Source: Diphasiastrum complanatum (taxonomy: Eukaryota; Streptophyta; Lycopodiopsida; Lycopodiales; Lycopodiaceae). Taken from it: DNA of 64,000 nt. The notes under the pieces were generated by a model. The model saw only the letters and a program-made list of their open reading frames with translations, was not told where the DNA came from and made no database searches. The translations under genes and the position numbers were made by a program. Shown here one piece after another: positions 1 to 12,449 of this stretch (position 1 is its first letter; every line of letters starts with the position of its first letter). The DNA lies in the NCBI GenBank assembly GCA_029204225.1, contig CM055110.1, forward strand, positions 35,687,239 to 35,751,238. Direction: 5' to 3'.

Positions 1-899
1 TTCAGTTGGACCAATCCCTTGCAAAAAAAAACCCTAACAATAAGTCAATGAACACTTGAGATGCGTCAATACTTAAATTTAGAAATATAATTTGCCAAAG
101 TGTTTTCTTACCAAAGATAAAGGTTAGACTTAGCTTCTTTTTTACCTATACTAAATTTATGAGCAGATACAAAATGGAGGAAAGGGATCCAATCACTTAT
201 AAGTTCTACAAATCAGCCGTTATGTGAGAATTTCAAATTGTAAGTATCAATCCTCTCATCACACATCTAACTGTACCATGACTCTTGCCTAGTCATACAT
301 ACACCTATTGTATCTAGAATCATTGCACAACACTTTTTGTGTTCATGAGTCCACAATGGCAGCTAAGAAAACTGTTTGTTTGCCCTGCCCCATTTTCAGG
401 AACTTAGTTGCCACTGGCACCTTAACTCCAATGGACTAATTTAAAGTGCAATATTCAAATTTGACCAATCAAATAGGAGAGAGATGAAATGAGAAGAGCA
501 CACTTGGTCAATGCAAGAAGAGAAGGAAATCAAATTTAAAAGGAGGATGCAAAGAATGCCTTATAAGTGCAATAATTCAGTGTTAAATGTATATGTTACT
601 GTCACTGCCCCTACCCTTGTTGTTGTATGAAACTACCCTTTGCTTGACCACAACTGTATCATTACTCTTCATTCCTGAGAATGTATGTGGTTGCATGGAG
701 ATTTGGTGGGCTCTGTGATGCCTGAGACTGTAAAACAAATGTAAACCACATGAACATAACATGCCCACAGAATATGAATTTTGTATTCTCAGATGGTCCA
801 TAAAATTTTCTGCTAAGAAGTTGGAGCAGGACATTATAGCCTATAAAAAGCTGAATAATGTGTGGTCATAAAAAAATTTAGCCATCCTTTACACTTTGG
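1..899. other. no gene recognised
   Basis: I see no exon here. The next kinase exon expected downstream of the LysM receptor kinase (the block with the catalytic-loop HRD) is absent from this stretch. Either the following intron runs past the window edge or the gene is truncated. Confidence 0.5.
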
Positions 900-1415
900 T
901 GAACTTTACACCGTATTCAATGGTCCTCCTATTATGGTTCAGCCTAACGGCCGTATCATATTCTTACCGGGTTCAAAGGTCAATCAAAATTCCCTTTCAC
1001 AATACATGAATTCCAAAACTTGACCCAAAATTCCCTATGTCAAATCCCATAATTCCTCTTGGTAAAGGTCTCAAATTTCATAAAAGTTAGCCGGATCACA
1101 GTTTTATCCTACAACATGTCCTAAATACCTGGGAAGGGATCAAAATCCCATTGAAGAATATAAAATCCCTTAAAATAATGTCAAATTCCATAAAGTCTTG
1201 GGACTCTGAAAGAGACTAAGGCCCCCCCTCAAGTAGCAGGATTACATCATCACAACTCACCTACGCGTGCAAAATCCCTTAGTCGTAAGAGTTCAAAATC
1301 CTATAACCAGGCACGAAATCCCATGAAATGCTGCGCATAAAACCTTGGGAAGGGACTCAAATCCCATAAATTCAGTAGGACAATGACTTTATGATACAAA
1401 TTTCAAATTCCTTGA
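900..1415. repeat. degenerate AAATCCCATAAA-type repeat
   Basis: Variants of AAAATCCCATAAA, AAATTCCATAAA and AAAATCCCTTA recur many times across about 500 bases. The spacing is irregular and they are joined by short unrelated spacers. This looks like an old, eroded tandem array inside or beyond the last visible intron of the LysM receptor kinase. Confidence 0.5.
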
Positions 1416-1703
1416 GCTTGTGTCTCTTCACCTATTCATATCATGATGCTTGGTAATAGCACTTTGCAGTCTAATGGCGAGAGCTTCAAAGTTCATATGT
1501 ACCTCTTCTTTGTGAGAGTGTTTTTTAGTCTGTTTGTGGTTAATTGTCATATTAGATTGTTACAATAATATTTCATCATGGAATTGCTCATGCACTTTCT
1601 CTAGTTTCTGCAGGCAATGATAATTTCAAAGAAAAATTAGAATGAGTTTATATTTGAAAGACAAGTTCTGGCAGGCAACGTCGACTGAGATTAGGTAACA
1701 TAC

Positions 1704-2222
1704 CAAGTTTGAATGATGTACTTTGCAGAGCACTTTCAATTCAGCGAAAAACTCTCGGGACTTCGTTGCCTTCATTTGTTTGATCGCCACTTCCTGAAAC
1801 AAACCTTTCAGAAAAAGCTTTCTCTTGTTGAATTGTTCAGGCAATCGAATTTATAACCTCGACCTTCAAGGCACTCTCAGTCGCAATATGCTATGAAAGT
1901 AATGCAATCACATAGCACCAAAAGTATGCTTACTGTAATAAAAATCGTCGGTATATAGAGCATGAAGGCCAAGGCAAATATCTACTAAGGTTCGAGGTGA
2001 AGGGGTTCCTTTCTTGAAACTAATGACTGGTTTAGTTTTTGGGGAGGAATACAGAGTTATAAGAAAGAAACTTTACCTGATTCCTCAAAATTCCAAAGTA
2101 AACGCTGCCATAACCACCTTGGCCAATCTTTTTGGCTTCTTTGAAGTTTCCAGTCGCTGCTATGATTTCTTCAACGTCGAAAACAATGGGCTTTTCCGCA
2201 TCAAACATATCCATTGCTTCTG
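1704..2222 (-). CDS. LYK kinase N-lobe, two exons
   Basis: Exon 2077-2222 encodes the juxtamembrane stretch and the nucleotide-binding loop (GQGGYGSVYFG, matching GxGxxG). It is bounded by ...TTAG and a GTAAAG donor. Exon 1704-1793 (30 codons) encodes EVAIKQM with the ATP-anchoring Lys, and FFAELKVL with the helix-C Glu. It is bounded by TTTCAG and GTATGT. Both exons are open and in compatible phase. The similarity to CERK1/LYK3 kinases is unmistakable, so the active-site N-lobe is intact even though the ectodomain is not. Confidence 0.85.
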
Positions 2223-2519
2223 CTAACAACATTCATTGGGCTTAGCTGGAAGTCTACACACTCTATCCCAGGTGTTCTTGCCTAAAGTTTCCAACATCAA
2301 TGCAAGTTATTACAGAGCTACTAAGTGGTTTGCAAATAGGAAAATCTTATCAATCCTAAAGTGCTCAACTTAGCCTGTCAAGCAAGTCTATATGCATGCT
2401 ATGCTCAATCTCAGCCTTTGTTCATATTATTGCCTGTTATGTGCTTTTCTATATTGATTTCCTTGCTGGGGCATCTACAAATACCATAAAGAAAATTCGT
2501 TAGGAGGATGATGCAAGAA

Positions 2520-2802
2520 CCTGGACGTAAGACGACGTTGCGCTTCACGTTATTGTTCACGCTTACATTACGCCTAAACGATGCCCATAATCCAGAACTC
2601 CTTTTTGCAGACCGTGATAACTCTGTATCATGACTTAGGGAGGCGCCAAAAGTCCGTTGGTTGTGTTTCGCAGATCCAGCTCTTCTTTTACATAAAAAAT
2701 ATGTACATCCCAAAATTGCTAATACAATTACCGCTACTGTCAATCCCACAATAACACCTCCCCTTGACTGATGATTTTTGCCAGTAGGTGCAGTGGAAAA
2801 GC
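2520..2802 (-). CDS. LYK transmembrane and juxtamembrane exon
   Basis: This exon starts after the acceptor TGTGCAG at 2803-2804. It encodes a short spacer, then a hydrophobic helix (VIVGLTVAVIVLAILGCTYF) followed by the stop-transfer residues CKRR, then a basic Ser/Asn-rich juxtamembrane stretch. Its 3' border is uncertain; a GTTCTT donor near 2519 is my best guess. It sits between the Pro/Ser linker exon and the kinase exons, as in other LYK genes. Confidence 0.65.
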
Positions 2803-4342
2803 CTGCACACAAAAGACCAAAAAGTAAGTCTGACAGGGGGCATTCCATCTAAAATTTCTATTTGCACCAGCAGTATACAGGAAACTTCTACTGTAGACGT
2901 ACCAAAACTTCAAAGGAAGAGTAAAATGCTTGTAACGAAAATGGAAAATAAACACTTGCTGCTGACTCGTTGGAGCGAGTTGCACAGTAGACAGCATTAA
3001 CAGGCATCCTTGACGTAACAAACATTTGCCCAAAAGAATCTGGAGGGAATGCCCATATTGGTTACAAAGGGTCTTGGGTTCATTCATCCCCTATAGTGAT
3101 GAGCAGCATACAGCTAGCTACAAGTTCATTCTTCGTAAATTTTCAGTTCTAGCGGAAGAAGCCCCGTCAATTATGTACTGGTTAGCTGCGACTGGAACCA
3201 GACAACAAGAAATTTACAACCCAAGACAATCAATATATGTCGTATATGCCTTCTGTCGCCCTCCCTGTGTTTTAGGAGCAATCTAACAACAAGAAGACAA
3301 GATGATAAACTTCGCAAGTATCACGATATTTGAATAATCCTCCCTCAGTCTCAACCCTACTCGCAGTTTTGCTGCTCATTGCTAACTACACCAGAAGCTA
3401 TTCTCGCATTTAAGTTTCTGTTTTTTAATTCTTCCACACTATGCAAATGGTTGAGGTAATCACATCCTTCAACAGGAATGTTGTGGAATACCACAAAGGC
3501 ATTGCCAATAAGAATGTGATATTTAAGATTTCGTGATTGATGACCTTACCATTGCATGCGAGACGTCAATAGCTACTTTCAAATCTTAGTTGTCTTTGAT
3601 TGTGGCATAATTGTTAGCATATCCCTTTTATCTCATGGATTAAACTCTGATTCAAAGTGTGTGTATGAAATTGAATCATTAATTAAAACACACTGTATGA
3701 AATGATCTTGTGGAATGGAAATAGATAATCTTTATTTGATTATTATTGTTGGTGATGATGTGTTGAGTCATGTAGGTTGAATCCCTAGGCATGCAAGAAA
3801 AGAGAGTATGTGCTATTTATGACCTTGCATATGAAGGTGCATACTCAAGCACCCGCATGCATGCAAGAAAAAGAAGACATAAATGTATGACTTGAATATA
3901 GAGGTAAATCTAAAGAACAAGTCCCTTGCCAAATACATTTCTTACTAAATGTGAAACATGTTTTTTGTGTGCATGTGCAGATAATGTATAATTTAAGACA
4001 TGACTTTAAATGTTGACTTTTGCATAAACCTCCATGACCAACTTGAACCACATAGTATGGCCTTTTACAAGGCAATGCCAAGCAACTGACATCAATCCTT
4101 GAAAGCTTTCTGGAATACTTGTTCAGCTTCTATTTGATAATTGGTCATGAAATCTTTTGCATAACGAAGGTTTCAAGTAGCTAAATAAGAACAAGTTCAT
4201 AGAAGGGCATACATCTCTCATGAAAACAATTCTAGATAGAAGAACCCAAAAGCTTTTGTACTTGGATCTAACATATAGAATATTGTAACCATCAAACACA
4301 TAAACCATTAACAACCTGTTACCAAATTAAAGGAACCCTTAC

Positions 4343-4397
4343 CCGGTGGAGACGGCACTGGAGATGGAGATGGGATGTCGTCAATATGCCAAGGGTG
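4343..4397 (-). CDS. LYK Pro/Ser linker exon
   Basis: This is a 55-bp exon between acceptor TCCTAG and donor GTAAGG. It encodes DIPSPSPVPSPP, the proline-rich spacer typical of the region between LysM3 and the membrane helix in LYK proteins. Confidence 0.6.
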
Positions 4398-4665
4398 CTA
4401 GGAACTTGGACATGCCAAAACAAGATCCAACATCGTTAAGAAACATTATACAAAAAGCATGAGAATTTGAGTTCTTTGGAGCAAAGCTTCAGAAAGCGAA
4501 AATTTTCCTCAATTGAGAAACATCCAAATTTTAGAAAAGAATCTTAACCTGGCTGCTCCTACAAACCAGTTCTTTTCTAAGAAACATCTATTGTTGATTC
4601 AGGTCCTCCATTAGATGGTGTGCTGGGGCGTTTAGCAGTAAGTAGCTCATTAGACATAGCATAAA

Positions 4666-5288
4666 TTAGTAAATAGGGTCCTCCACAAAGTTAATTGGAA
4701 CAAAATCACTTCGATCGACCCAAATCGTGTTAGGATCAGTAATTCCACTTAACAATTTGAATCTGATCTTGATCGGAATGGAACCGATCCGCCAGCGCTG
4801 ATAGAATATCTCCCAGCTTGTACTGCATATGATACGATGTATTTCCACCCTGGTATGGAGCACCCACACAGAAGTGGAAGCTCAATCATTTCGCCCAGCA
4901 CTGATATACTATTTGACTGATCAACCCAGGCTAAATGGTTGAAGAATGTATCAGATATTTCGCGCAAACCGGTATCGTTCTGTTTTACTGTATACGTTGT
5001 CATCGCAGCAGTAACCTTGTTGCACGGAAAAACTTGAGCAGACGCAACTTACGGATATAAAGTAGCCGTTTATTCCACTGGTCTGGACTAAACGACCACT
5101 TCATCATGGGACACCGAAGGCTGTTGCGAGCTGTTGCGAGCTGTTCAGAACTCGTAAGGATAAACAAGAACCTGGAACATGATGAAACGTATGAGCTATT
5201 ACAAGGAATTGGTCCAGTCGAACCGCTAACAAACACCAGTGAATGCACTGAGTGATTATGGTTATTGCAAGAAGAAAAAACTGGACAT
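4666..5288 (-). pseudogene. LYK LysM ectodomain with frame breaks
   Basis: Pieces of the ectodomain appear in all three minus frames. They are a signal-peptide-like run (AITIITQCIHWCLLAV), a Cys segment (CNSSYVSSC), a VSCVC segment, then LysM-like TYTVKQNDTGLREISDTFF. A second module follows as YAVQAG, then GDILSALADRF one base out of frame, then GITDPNTIWV another base out of frame. Joined, these match the LysM pattern (YxVxxGDxLxxIAxxF...N). A 10-bp unit GCTGTTGCGA is tandemly duplicated near 5125-5150. I infer the changes are single-base indels, several next to short homopolymers. Confidence 0.65.
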
Positions 5289-6600
5289 ATTGAACGTGAT
5301 AAATATATCGCGTGCCTCGTGTTTCTTTGGAAATTCGACATTGTTTGTCACGCGGCGAAAGATGTACGGCCTTTTACCCCGACTATCTACCCCCAGTTAT
5401 CGAACTCGCAAAACTAAGTATCTGCCTCAAATAGCGTTCGTATCTCGCAAACGCTACAGATTTCGTATATCGTGTCATTATTGTTCGCTTTTGTTTATCA
5501 TGAGTACTGCATATGAACTAGCAGTCTTTTGTATCGTTTCTGGCTCAAATCAGTAACACTCTTTACTGCGATTCTCAAAATAAGTTGTACTTCACTAGCT
5601 CAAACATCATCGTATTGTTTTCCTCCTTTCGGAATCAGAGAGGCACATTGTCTTATAGGCCGTGCAGCAGGATCGTAGTCATCTAGCTCAAACTTCTGCC
5701 GTTCTCCATCCCAGCTGGAATGGGCAGCGAATTCTACTCTCCATCAGCTAAGCTAATAGCTGCTGTCCTTTTGCAAGTTAGGTGACAAGGATGTATTCAT
5801 GATTCCTCACATAACAATAGGTGCGCCTACAATTTGGCTCCAGAGCGTGAGGCCGTCGTCATATGCAGTACTCACTGGTATACGAGCAATAATCTGACGG
5901 CTACAGCAGGTAGAAAAGAATCTCGGATATCATTCAGCCATATTGGAAGCGGAAGCATCTGGCCTCAAGTCAAGGAGCCAACAACATACAAGAGCATGCT
6001 TTTCGCAGAAAAAACAAAAACAAGCCTGAATTGATCTCCAATTCTAGTGAATTATAGTACGATCATACTTCAGGATTCGCTTTACTCTAAACCCACAATT
6101 GAATTCCGCCTTGACGTTTGCTCTCAGTACTACAACTGTGCTGCAGACTTACTGATCTGATCAATGCTGCTACTTTTCTCAAAAGCTGCTGCTGATCATC
6201 TCTTCATTCCTGCTCAAATTAGCCCACTAATTCAGCAGGAACAATTGATCTGAACCCAGATCAAATGCATTCAGCTCCTCAATCTCAAACCATTTGATTT
6301 GGATAGTGAATTCTGTACTGAAACTGTTCTCGAAATCAGGCAAGCCCACTTCGGCTCGCCTGTAATCAGGCAAGCTGCTGCAGTATTCTGAATCCTGGAA
6401 TCTTTCCGTACTTTGTACGGTAATCAATTTTGTCCCTCCTTGGTGGGTGACCGTGCCTGGCTGTATCCTCGTCCACATGTTGCCGCCGGCAGTTGTGTGT
6501 GGGGCCTGGCCTGGCACTGCATTTTTGAGTTATCCCAAAAATTTAGAACTTTCTCGATTTTTTTAGGGTTTTTTTATCAATGTTGGGCAAGTATCAAATT
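5289..6600. other. upstream flank of the LYK gene
   Basis: No convincing exon or promoter element was recognised. Open frames here are short and lack similarity to known proteins. Confidence 0.4.
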
Positions 6601-6731
6601 ATGATATCAACCGAGTCGGGGTATTTCAATTTTTTTTTAAATTTAATGCGAGTGAGTATCAATATGAGAAGGTGCACAAATTTAATACGAGTAACTATTA
6701 ATATGAGAAGTTGTAGGAGTTGTAGACTCGT

Positions 6732-6878
6732 ATAAATCGGGCTGGTATCACAAAGGTACTCTTATAAATCAGGCCGCTATCACAAAGGTACTCTTATAAA
6801 TCAGGCTGGTATCACAAGGGTGAGACCAGCCAATGATCAAGTTGTAGACTCATATAAATCGGGCTAGTATCACAAGGT
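6732..6878. repeat. 32-bp tandem repeat
   Basis: The unit ATAAATCGGGCTGGTATCAC plus 12 more bases starts at 6732, 6764 and 6796 (exact 32-bp steps). A related copy follows at 6854 after a short spacer. Copies differ by one to three bases. Confidence 0.75.
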
Positions 6879-7540
6879 TGAGACTAGTCGGTTATCAACC
6901 TGTGTATAAATATTTACTAATTATAAATATTGCCTTCTCTTGGAACATAACATGTAATTTGAGATATCAAAAAAGTTTACTGAAATTATACTACGATTGA
7001 AACTAGGGCAAAAATCCCTAAAATATCCCAAGCTCGACTATCAATACAAGTATTAAAATAGTTGATATTGGGGGATCTGATTAGAAACCCAAGTACGCTA
7101 AAATTATATACCAATGGGATATGTTCTATGTTATCATTGTTGATACCAGCCGGCACAACAACACTAGTTAATATGCTTTTATAAAAAATTCATTAAAATT
7201 TTCATGATGCCAGCTGTTGAAAATTAATGCCACTTCCATTCAAAATCTTATATTTCGTTGATTTTTGCAAGCTCGTGGGGAGCTATAGGGCGGTAAAAGA
7301 AAAAAGCTTTTTCATAGCGTGACACAACACTTTTCTTTTTCAAATATGAGCCAAAAGTTGGATTTATATTAGAAAGTCTTAAAAAAAAATCTAGATAAGG
7401 TTCAAATCTGCATACAAACCCTTTTCCTGTAGATTTCAACTTCTAGATGATGCAATAATTAATATCAAAATTTTAATATGTGCATTTTGATTTATATTAA
7501 AATTAAATAACAATGTAAAAAATAATGGTATTGTCTTTAT

Positions 7541-7664
7541 GGACTACTGGTTGCTTTGAGGCCCATTGTAAGGATATAATGATCCATCCTTTTGTGCTGC
7601 TATTTTTTGACAAGAGGATGAGCCATTATATCTTGAACATGGGCCTCTAAAAAACCAGTATCCT
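7541..7664. repeat. foldback (MITE-like or miRNA-precursor-like hairpin)
   Basis: Arms 7545-7593 and 7612-7660 are inverted copies of each other over about 49 bases, with roughly ten mismatches and a loop of about 18 bases. Shared blocks include TACTGGTT, GAGGCCCAT, GATATAATG and CATCCT. I see no clear target-site duplication. It could be a small foldback transposon or a hairpin transcript. Confidence 0.65.
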
Positions 7665-7734
7665 AAATCGTGTGTGTTACGAAAATTTCAAAATAAATAG
7701 AAGAAAAACATTTTTAAAATTATGTTAATAATTA

Positions 7735-7850
7735 ATTCATCCGTGAGGTCTCTGTATTTCAAGATTCCATCCATGAGTCCTATGTATTTTCAAGATTCCG
7801 TCTATGATGGTTAAGTATTTTCGAGATTCCTTCCGTGATGACATTCCACT
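7735..7850. repeat. degenerate ~36-bp tandem repeat
   Basis: Three to four diverged copies of a unit containing TTCAAGATTCC followed by TCCATGAG/TCTATGATG occur head to tail. Confidence 0.5.
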
Positions 7851-8637
7851 TTGAGATTTGACACCTACAACCGAGCAAATTTATAAAAAATAACAATGTC
7901 CTATTATTATGTGTTAAATAATGGGGTCTTCAAACTCACTCTAGACCACGATTCAGGTAAGATTTGAGTACACACACATTATCAAATCTAGGCGCTCAAA
8001 CGTGTAGGTTGTGGAAACCAAAAAAAAACTTCTTAGTGGATAGATTGTAAATTTTGGTAGGCTTTTTTTGATGGATTATTAGTTTTTGGCAAGCCCTATC
8101 AAAATTCCATTTTTGGATTTTTATTGGATGGAGCTAAATGCCGCTTCTACCTAATGTGCCAAGAGGTTTGCAGTAGTTTGCAGGCCTCATCTCCTAACCC
8201 TTCACAATTCACAGGAGAGTTAGCATGAGAGTCCCCTAGCTCCTTTGTCTTACTCTAACTTTTGAGGCCTGCATCATTCGTGGACATGCACCTCAAGCTT
8301 GCATATAGCTCTTCCATTTTTATTGGGAATTTGTTTTGGATGTAACTTTTGGAGCTAAACTGATGTCCAAAATAATGCTTCACATCCCATCCATTAAAGT
8401 ATTTTTGTATTACAAACTAGGTGATTTCAAATATCACAATAAGCCTTAATGTCTTGGGCTCAAAATACAACGAAGTCCTCATAGATAAATAAGGCAACAC
8501 TGAATGCAAGTGATTTGAAAAATTATGAGGAGCTTTGCCTTAAGTACGCAATTTAAATCTGATTCAATGAAAAACAAAGATTGGAATATAAAAAAATTCA
8601 AAATTAAAATAAATTTTTTTTTTAAAAAAAACAACTT

Positions 8638-9160
8638 ATTTTAGTGCTCAAACCCACCTAAGAGTAACACCTCAACTTTTAGCAAATTGTCAGGGCTATC
8701 GAGATAAAGCTAGAAATGATTCTTTTTGTTTTTTAAATATAGTTGATCAACACATCACTAGAAGCTTCGCAATATGGAAGGTAGGACATTCAAATAAAGT
8801 TAGCATTGACATTTAATGAAGAAAATGGTGGAGCCTCACAAAATGAAATTTGTACGGCAAAGAATTATTGACATGCACCTTTTGGATGTCGGAACGTGCA
8901 CGTAAAAATTACTATTACTTTTTACTCACACCTTCCACCAGGAACGTGCGTGTAATTCCCTCTCCTTCCCTCCCCCCACCCACAAAACAAAAACAAATAA
9001 AGTTATTCAATGCTCAAACTTACCTATGAGTGATACCTTAACTCCTAGCAAATCACCAAAAACAGCTTACCAATACCGCAACAAAGCTAAAAAAAATGCA
9101 CACTTTAATGCTCAAAGTCACCTAAAAACAATAACTCAACCTTGAGCAAATTATGGAGAC
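8638..9160. repeat. dispersed ~50-bp repeat, three copies
   Basis: The pattern TGCTCAAACCCACCTAAGAG...CAACTTTTAGCAAAT recurs with divergence at about 8643, 9011 and 9110. Confidence 0.5.
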
Positions 9161-10062
9161 AGAGTCTAATAAACATTAAAAGTGACATTGTGGCAAGTAC
9201 AAGTATCATAGAAATCATGGAATCATTTTTGTCGATATAAGAATGGTACAGTTTTGATTTTTTCTTCTTGTGAAAGAATGGAACCAAGTTACAAAATGGT
9301 CCCACCGTTTGAAAAGTGTGTGTATTCTTTTTGTCCCAATAGAGGTTTACATCCACTACGGTTTGTAGCATAAATTTGCACTTACATAGCACTCTCTATG
9401 GAGATTAAACCTCCTTTTGAAAATCAAAGCATTGGAACCAGGAGATGAAATCTCTTTTGAAAATCAAAGCATTGAAACCAGCTGGTGTTTGTGTGTTTCA
9501 TACCAAGAACCCAACTTGCCCTTTCAAGCTCAACCTCCATCCTCATTTGAAAGTGATGGAGGCTTTGGGAAATGGCCTAATGCAAGATCTTCCAACTCTT
9601 AGAATTTCTATCGCCCATGGGTGATGACATACCCTAATTTGCCATCCCTAGCAAAGTTGGAATATACCATCTGATTTTATCTTTGATAGTCTAATAATAA
9701 AATGGCTAGGTTTTTGTGCAACAACGTTATGACCATAAAATATAAGCTATAAGCTTTATAAAAGTTTGCATTATTCCAATAGGTAATGCAAAGTTTAAAT
9801 GTGAGAATTTAAGTACAATTCATCTTATTCAAAACCAAAAATTTCATCTATGAGTTCCCAAACTTGGACCAAAAGTTATTTTGAAAAGAAAAAGAAAAAA
9901 GGTTTACAAACTCTTTTTTTCTCTCGAGAAATTTAAGCGCATAATGACTTTATACAAAGTACAAATAAAAGAACCAATGATTTACAAATGAAAAAGTTTC
10001 TCTGCCTTCTTAAAAATAAGTGAGGAGATGATGTAATCACCATTCCCAAATCCCTACCATTT

Positions 10063-10857
10063 CTATCTAACCAAATATTCCCTCAGATTAATAACTATAA
10101 TACATTGCCAAAAATTATTAATAGCTTCATCTTCAAAAATAATATCATTCAGCAATAGATCATGGTGGCTAAACCATCTGAATCTAACATGAAAGTGTGC
10201 AATGAATAGGTCAGTCACTAATCGCCAAAGTGGGCTATGACAATGAAAATAATGAATTACGTCCTTATCTAAAGTTTTGCACTTAAAGTAGACATGTGAT
10301 ACACTACCCCTATAATTTGCACGAACATAGAAAGAGTTGAAGAATTTTGAGAGAGAAGACTTTGTACTTGGTCGGTCCGATTTTATGAATACAACAAAAT
10401 CTGGACTTCCACATACTAGGGGGATCAAGAAGGTTCCACTTAGAAATGAACCAGGAGAAGGCAAAGAGGGGCTCTTTGGATGTAGAGTACTTATCCAAGG
10501 CCTTAAAGAGCCATTTATTATCACAATCAATAGAGAGGGAGGTAGAGAAGTGTCCAAGGTCTCCATGTGTGAAGGCAAAGGACATAAATCTGGATTCACG
10601 AGCAAATAGACCAAGTTCTATCTTAAAACGGGAGAAGTTGAGAGAGTAGATAAAGTTCGTCATATCATCCCAGGTGACAAAATCTTTTTGAGTAAGGCCA
10701 AGGTAGGGCCTTCTTTCAATCAGGGCAATAGGCTTGGAATTTATAGTTACAGCGTTCAAGAATTAGAGGGATTCAAGAGGGGAGACCGAATTACCGCCAT
10801 TCCAAAAGGTCAACTCTCTCATGGAAAGGAGGACTCTGATGTGTCTATAAAGGGGTG

Positions 10858-10928
<71 letters not shown>

Positions 10929-12443
10929 GTCGAGTACTCCCACCCCACCTAGTTTTTTGGATACAAATCTCCTAATTCAAAAAACTCATGCCATTGTTCC
11001 ATGGAAACATTCTGAAAAACTTGGCAATAATTAGGGAGGGAGGGAGAAACTGTATAAAAAGAAAGTGCATGAAGTAAGAGGAAATAATGTGTTTGAGAAC
11101 GATTAGCCTCGTAGAAAAAGTAAGGTCAAAAGGGTTCTAGGCCAGAATTTTGGATCTAATTCTCCCACTTATCCAATTAAAACGGTCTCTATTGGAAAGA
11201 GAAGCCCCTAGAGGAAAGCCAAGGTATCTGAAAATAGTACCATGTGGGAGAATGTTAAACCCTAATTCCTAGCACCAAGCATCGTGGGACTAGTAGTTGA
11301 TCAAAAGGTTCAAATAAATTACAAAAGTGGGATAACTCAAGGAGAAGAAACAAGGCAAAGGGTTGGTGAAGTTCTATAATGCAAGCCAGATCATCAACAA
11401 AGAACTCAGGGCCAAGAGGCACACTAGGTAAAATGTACAGGGCATTAAGTTTTTGGAGATGATGTATCAACGATTCCATAGCAATTACAAAGAGGTAGGG
11501 GGAGAGAGAGCAACCTTGTCTGATGCAGCAATAAATAGGAAAGGAAGAGGGGATGACTCCTTGAAAAACAATAGAAGAGGAAAAAAGAGCACGAATAAGT
11601 TTGATCAGGTAATCTGGAAAATCAAAAGCGGAGCAACAATTAAGGAGGTAACTCCAACTAATACGGTCAAAAGCTTTGTTGAAATCAATCGTAGTAATCA
11701 AGGCCGAGTAGTTGAACCAAAGCAATAAGTCAATGGCAAAATATTATCGAAAAAGAAAACCTGCCTCTAATAAAACCAGACTGGCTCTTGGGGAGACGGG
11801 AAGGAAGGAGGGGGCAACCCTCCAGCAATAGCTTTTGCCAAAATTCTGTAAGAGGCATTTAACATGGTAAGAGGCCTCTAATCAAAAAGCATGGAGGGTG
11901 ACTCAGTTTTAGGGATAATTTTGATGAAACCCTGAGAGGAGGAAACGAATGAGCATGAATAAAACACGAAGTTAGTGGCAAAAAGGACAGAAGGGCTGAC
12001 CAATTCCCAAGAAAAAATCCGGGGTGACACCATCATGGCTAGAGTTTTATCTCTGTTGAGAGATTTAAGTGCAGGAAAGAGAATCAGATAGAGACACAGA
12101 TTCATCTGACGAGAGAGGGGAGGGGAAAGAGTAGTAAAAGGATAAGTCCTGCTTGGAAGGGGGGTTAAGAGACATGAGGGAAAAGAGTATTAGAAGGAAT
12201 AATAAGTCCTGCTTGTAAGGGGGGGTTAGGAGACATAATAGGATTATAAAAAACCAAAAAGTGATGGCGGAAAGTGTTGCAAATGGACTCATAAGAAGGC
12301 AAGGAAGCACCATTTACAATCAGCAGCCCACAAGAGTCTTCTCTTCTTTGCAAGGATTTAAGTTATCTGAAGAAGAAGGCGGAAGGGAGGTCAGCTTCTG
12401 TAAGCCAATTCAAGTGCGTTCTCTCGCAAAATCACAGCTTTGA
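10063..12443 (-). mobile_element. LINE (L1-type) reverse transcriptase, decayed
   Basis: Minus-strand segments in order match a plant L1 RT. They are an ERTHLNWLTEADLP stretch (counterpart of the WLxxGDxNTxFFH motif), a GFIKIIPK...RPLTMLNASYRIL block, then IDFNKAFDRISWSYL and IRQGCSLSPYLFVIAMESL. Next come FVDD in place of the catalytic (F/Y)xDD, and near 10260-10330 a Cys/His segment (CKTLDKDVIHYFHCHSPLW) like the zf-RVT domain. Frameshifts and stops separate the pieces, so no full protein is made. The 3' end lies near 10050; I could not fix a poly(A) tail or target-site duplication. Confidence 0.8.
10861..10925. repeat. (AG)n microsatellite, ~65 bp
   Basis: An uninterrupted AG dinucleotide run inside the 3' part of the LINE. 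Confidence 0.95.
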
Positions 12444-12449
12444 AATAAT

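Larger units (their letters stand above)
1704..5288 (-). pseudogene. LysM receptor-like kinase (LYK/CERK1 type), 5' part, ectodomain frame-broken
   Basis: In this family three extracellular LysM domains bind chitin or lipo-chitooligosaccharides, and a single-pass membrane segment joins them to an intracellular kinase. In minus-strand order I see a hydrophobic signal peptide from a Met at 5288, two LysM-like modules (about 5035-4680), a Pro/Ser linker exon (4343-4397), a membrane exon (about 2520-2802) and two kinase N-lobe exons (2077-2222 and 1704-1793). The kinase and linker exons have canonical GT-AG borders, and the 90-bp AIKxM exon matches the CERK1/LYK3 exon layout. The ectodomain reads only if the frame is changed at least four times by single bases. 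The rest of the kinase is not found in the 1.7 kb to the left. It may be a decayed copy or a real gene carrying assembly indels. The family call is firm; functional status is open. Confidence 0.75.
6601..10050. other. non-coding repeat-bearing spacer
   Basis: AT-rich DNA without a recognisable gene over about 3.4 kb. It holds the 32-bp array, the 120-bp foldback and two degenerate repeat families listed separately. A 30-bp stretch (AAAATCAAAGCATTG...) is duplicated near 9420-9480. Confidence 0.5.

Noticed and set aside
6227-6604. Open frames on both strands near 6.2-6.6 kb as the first exon of the LYK gene
   Set aside because: The signal-peptide-like sequence and an ATG lie at 5288 adjacent to the LysM region; these frames show no signal peptide or family similarity.
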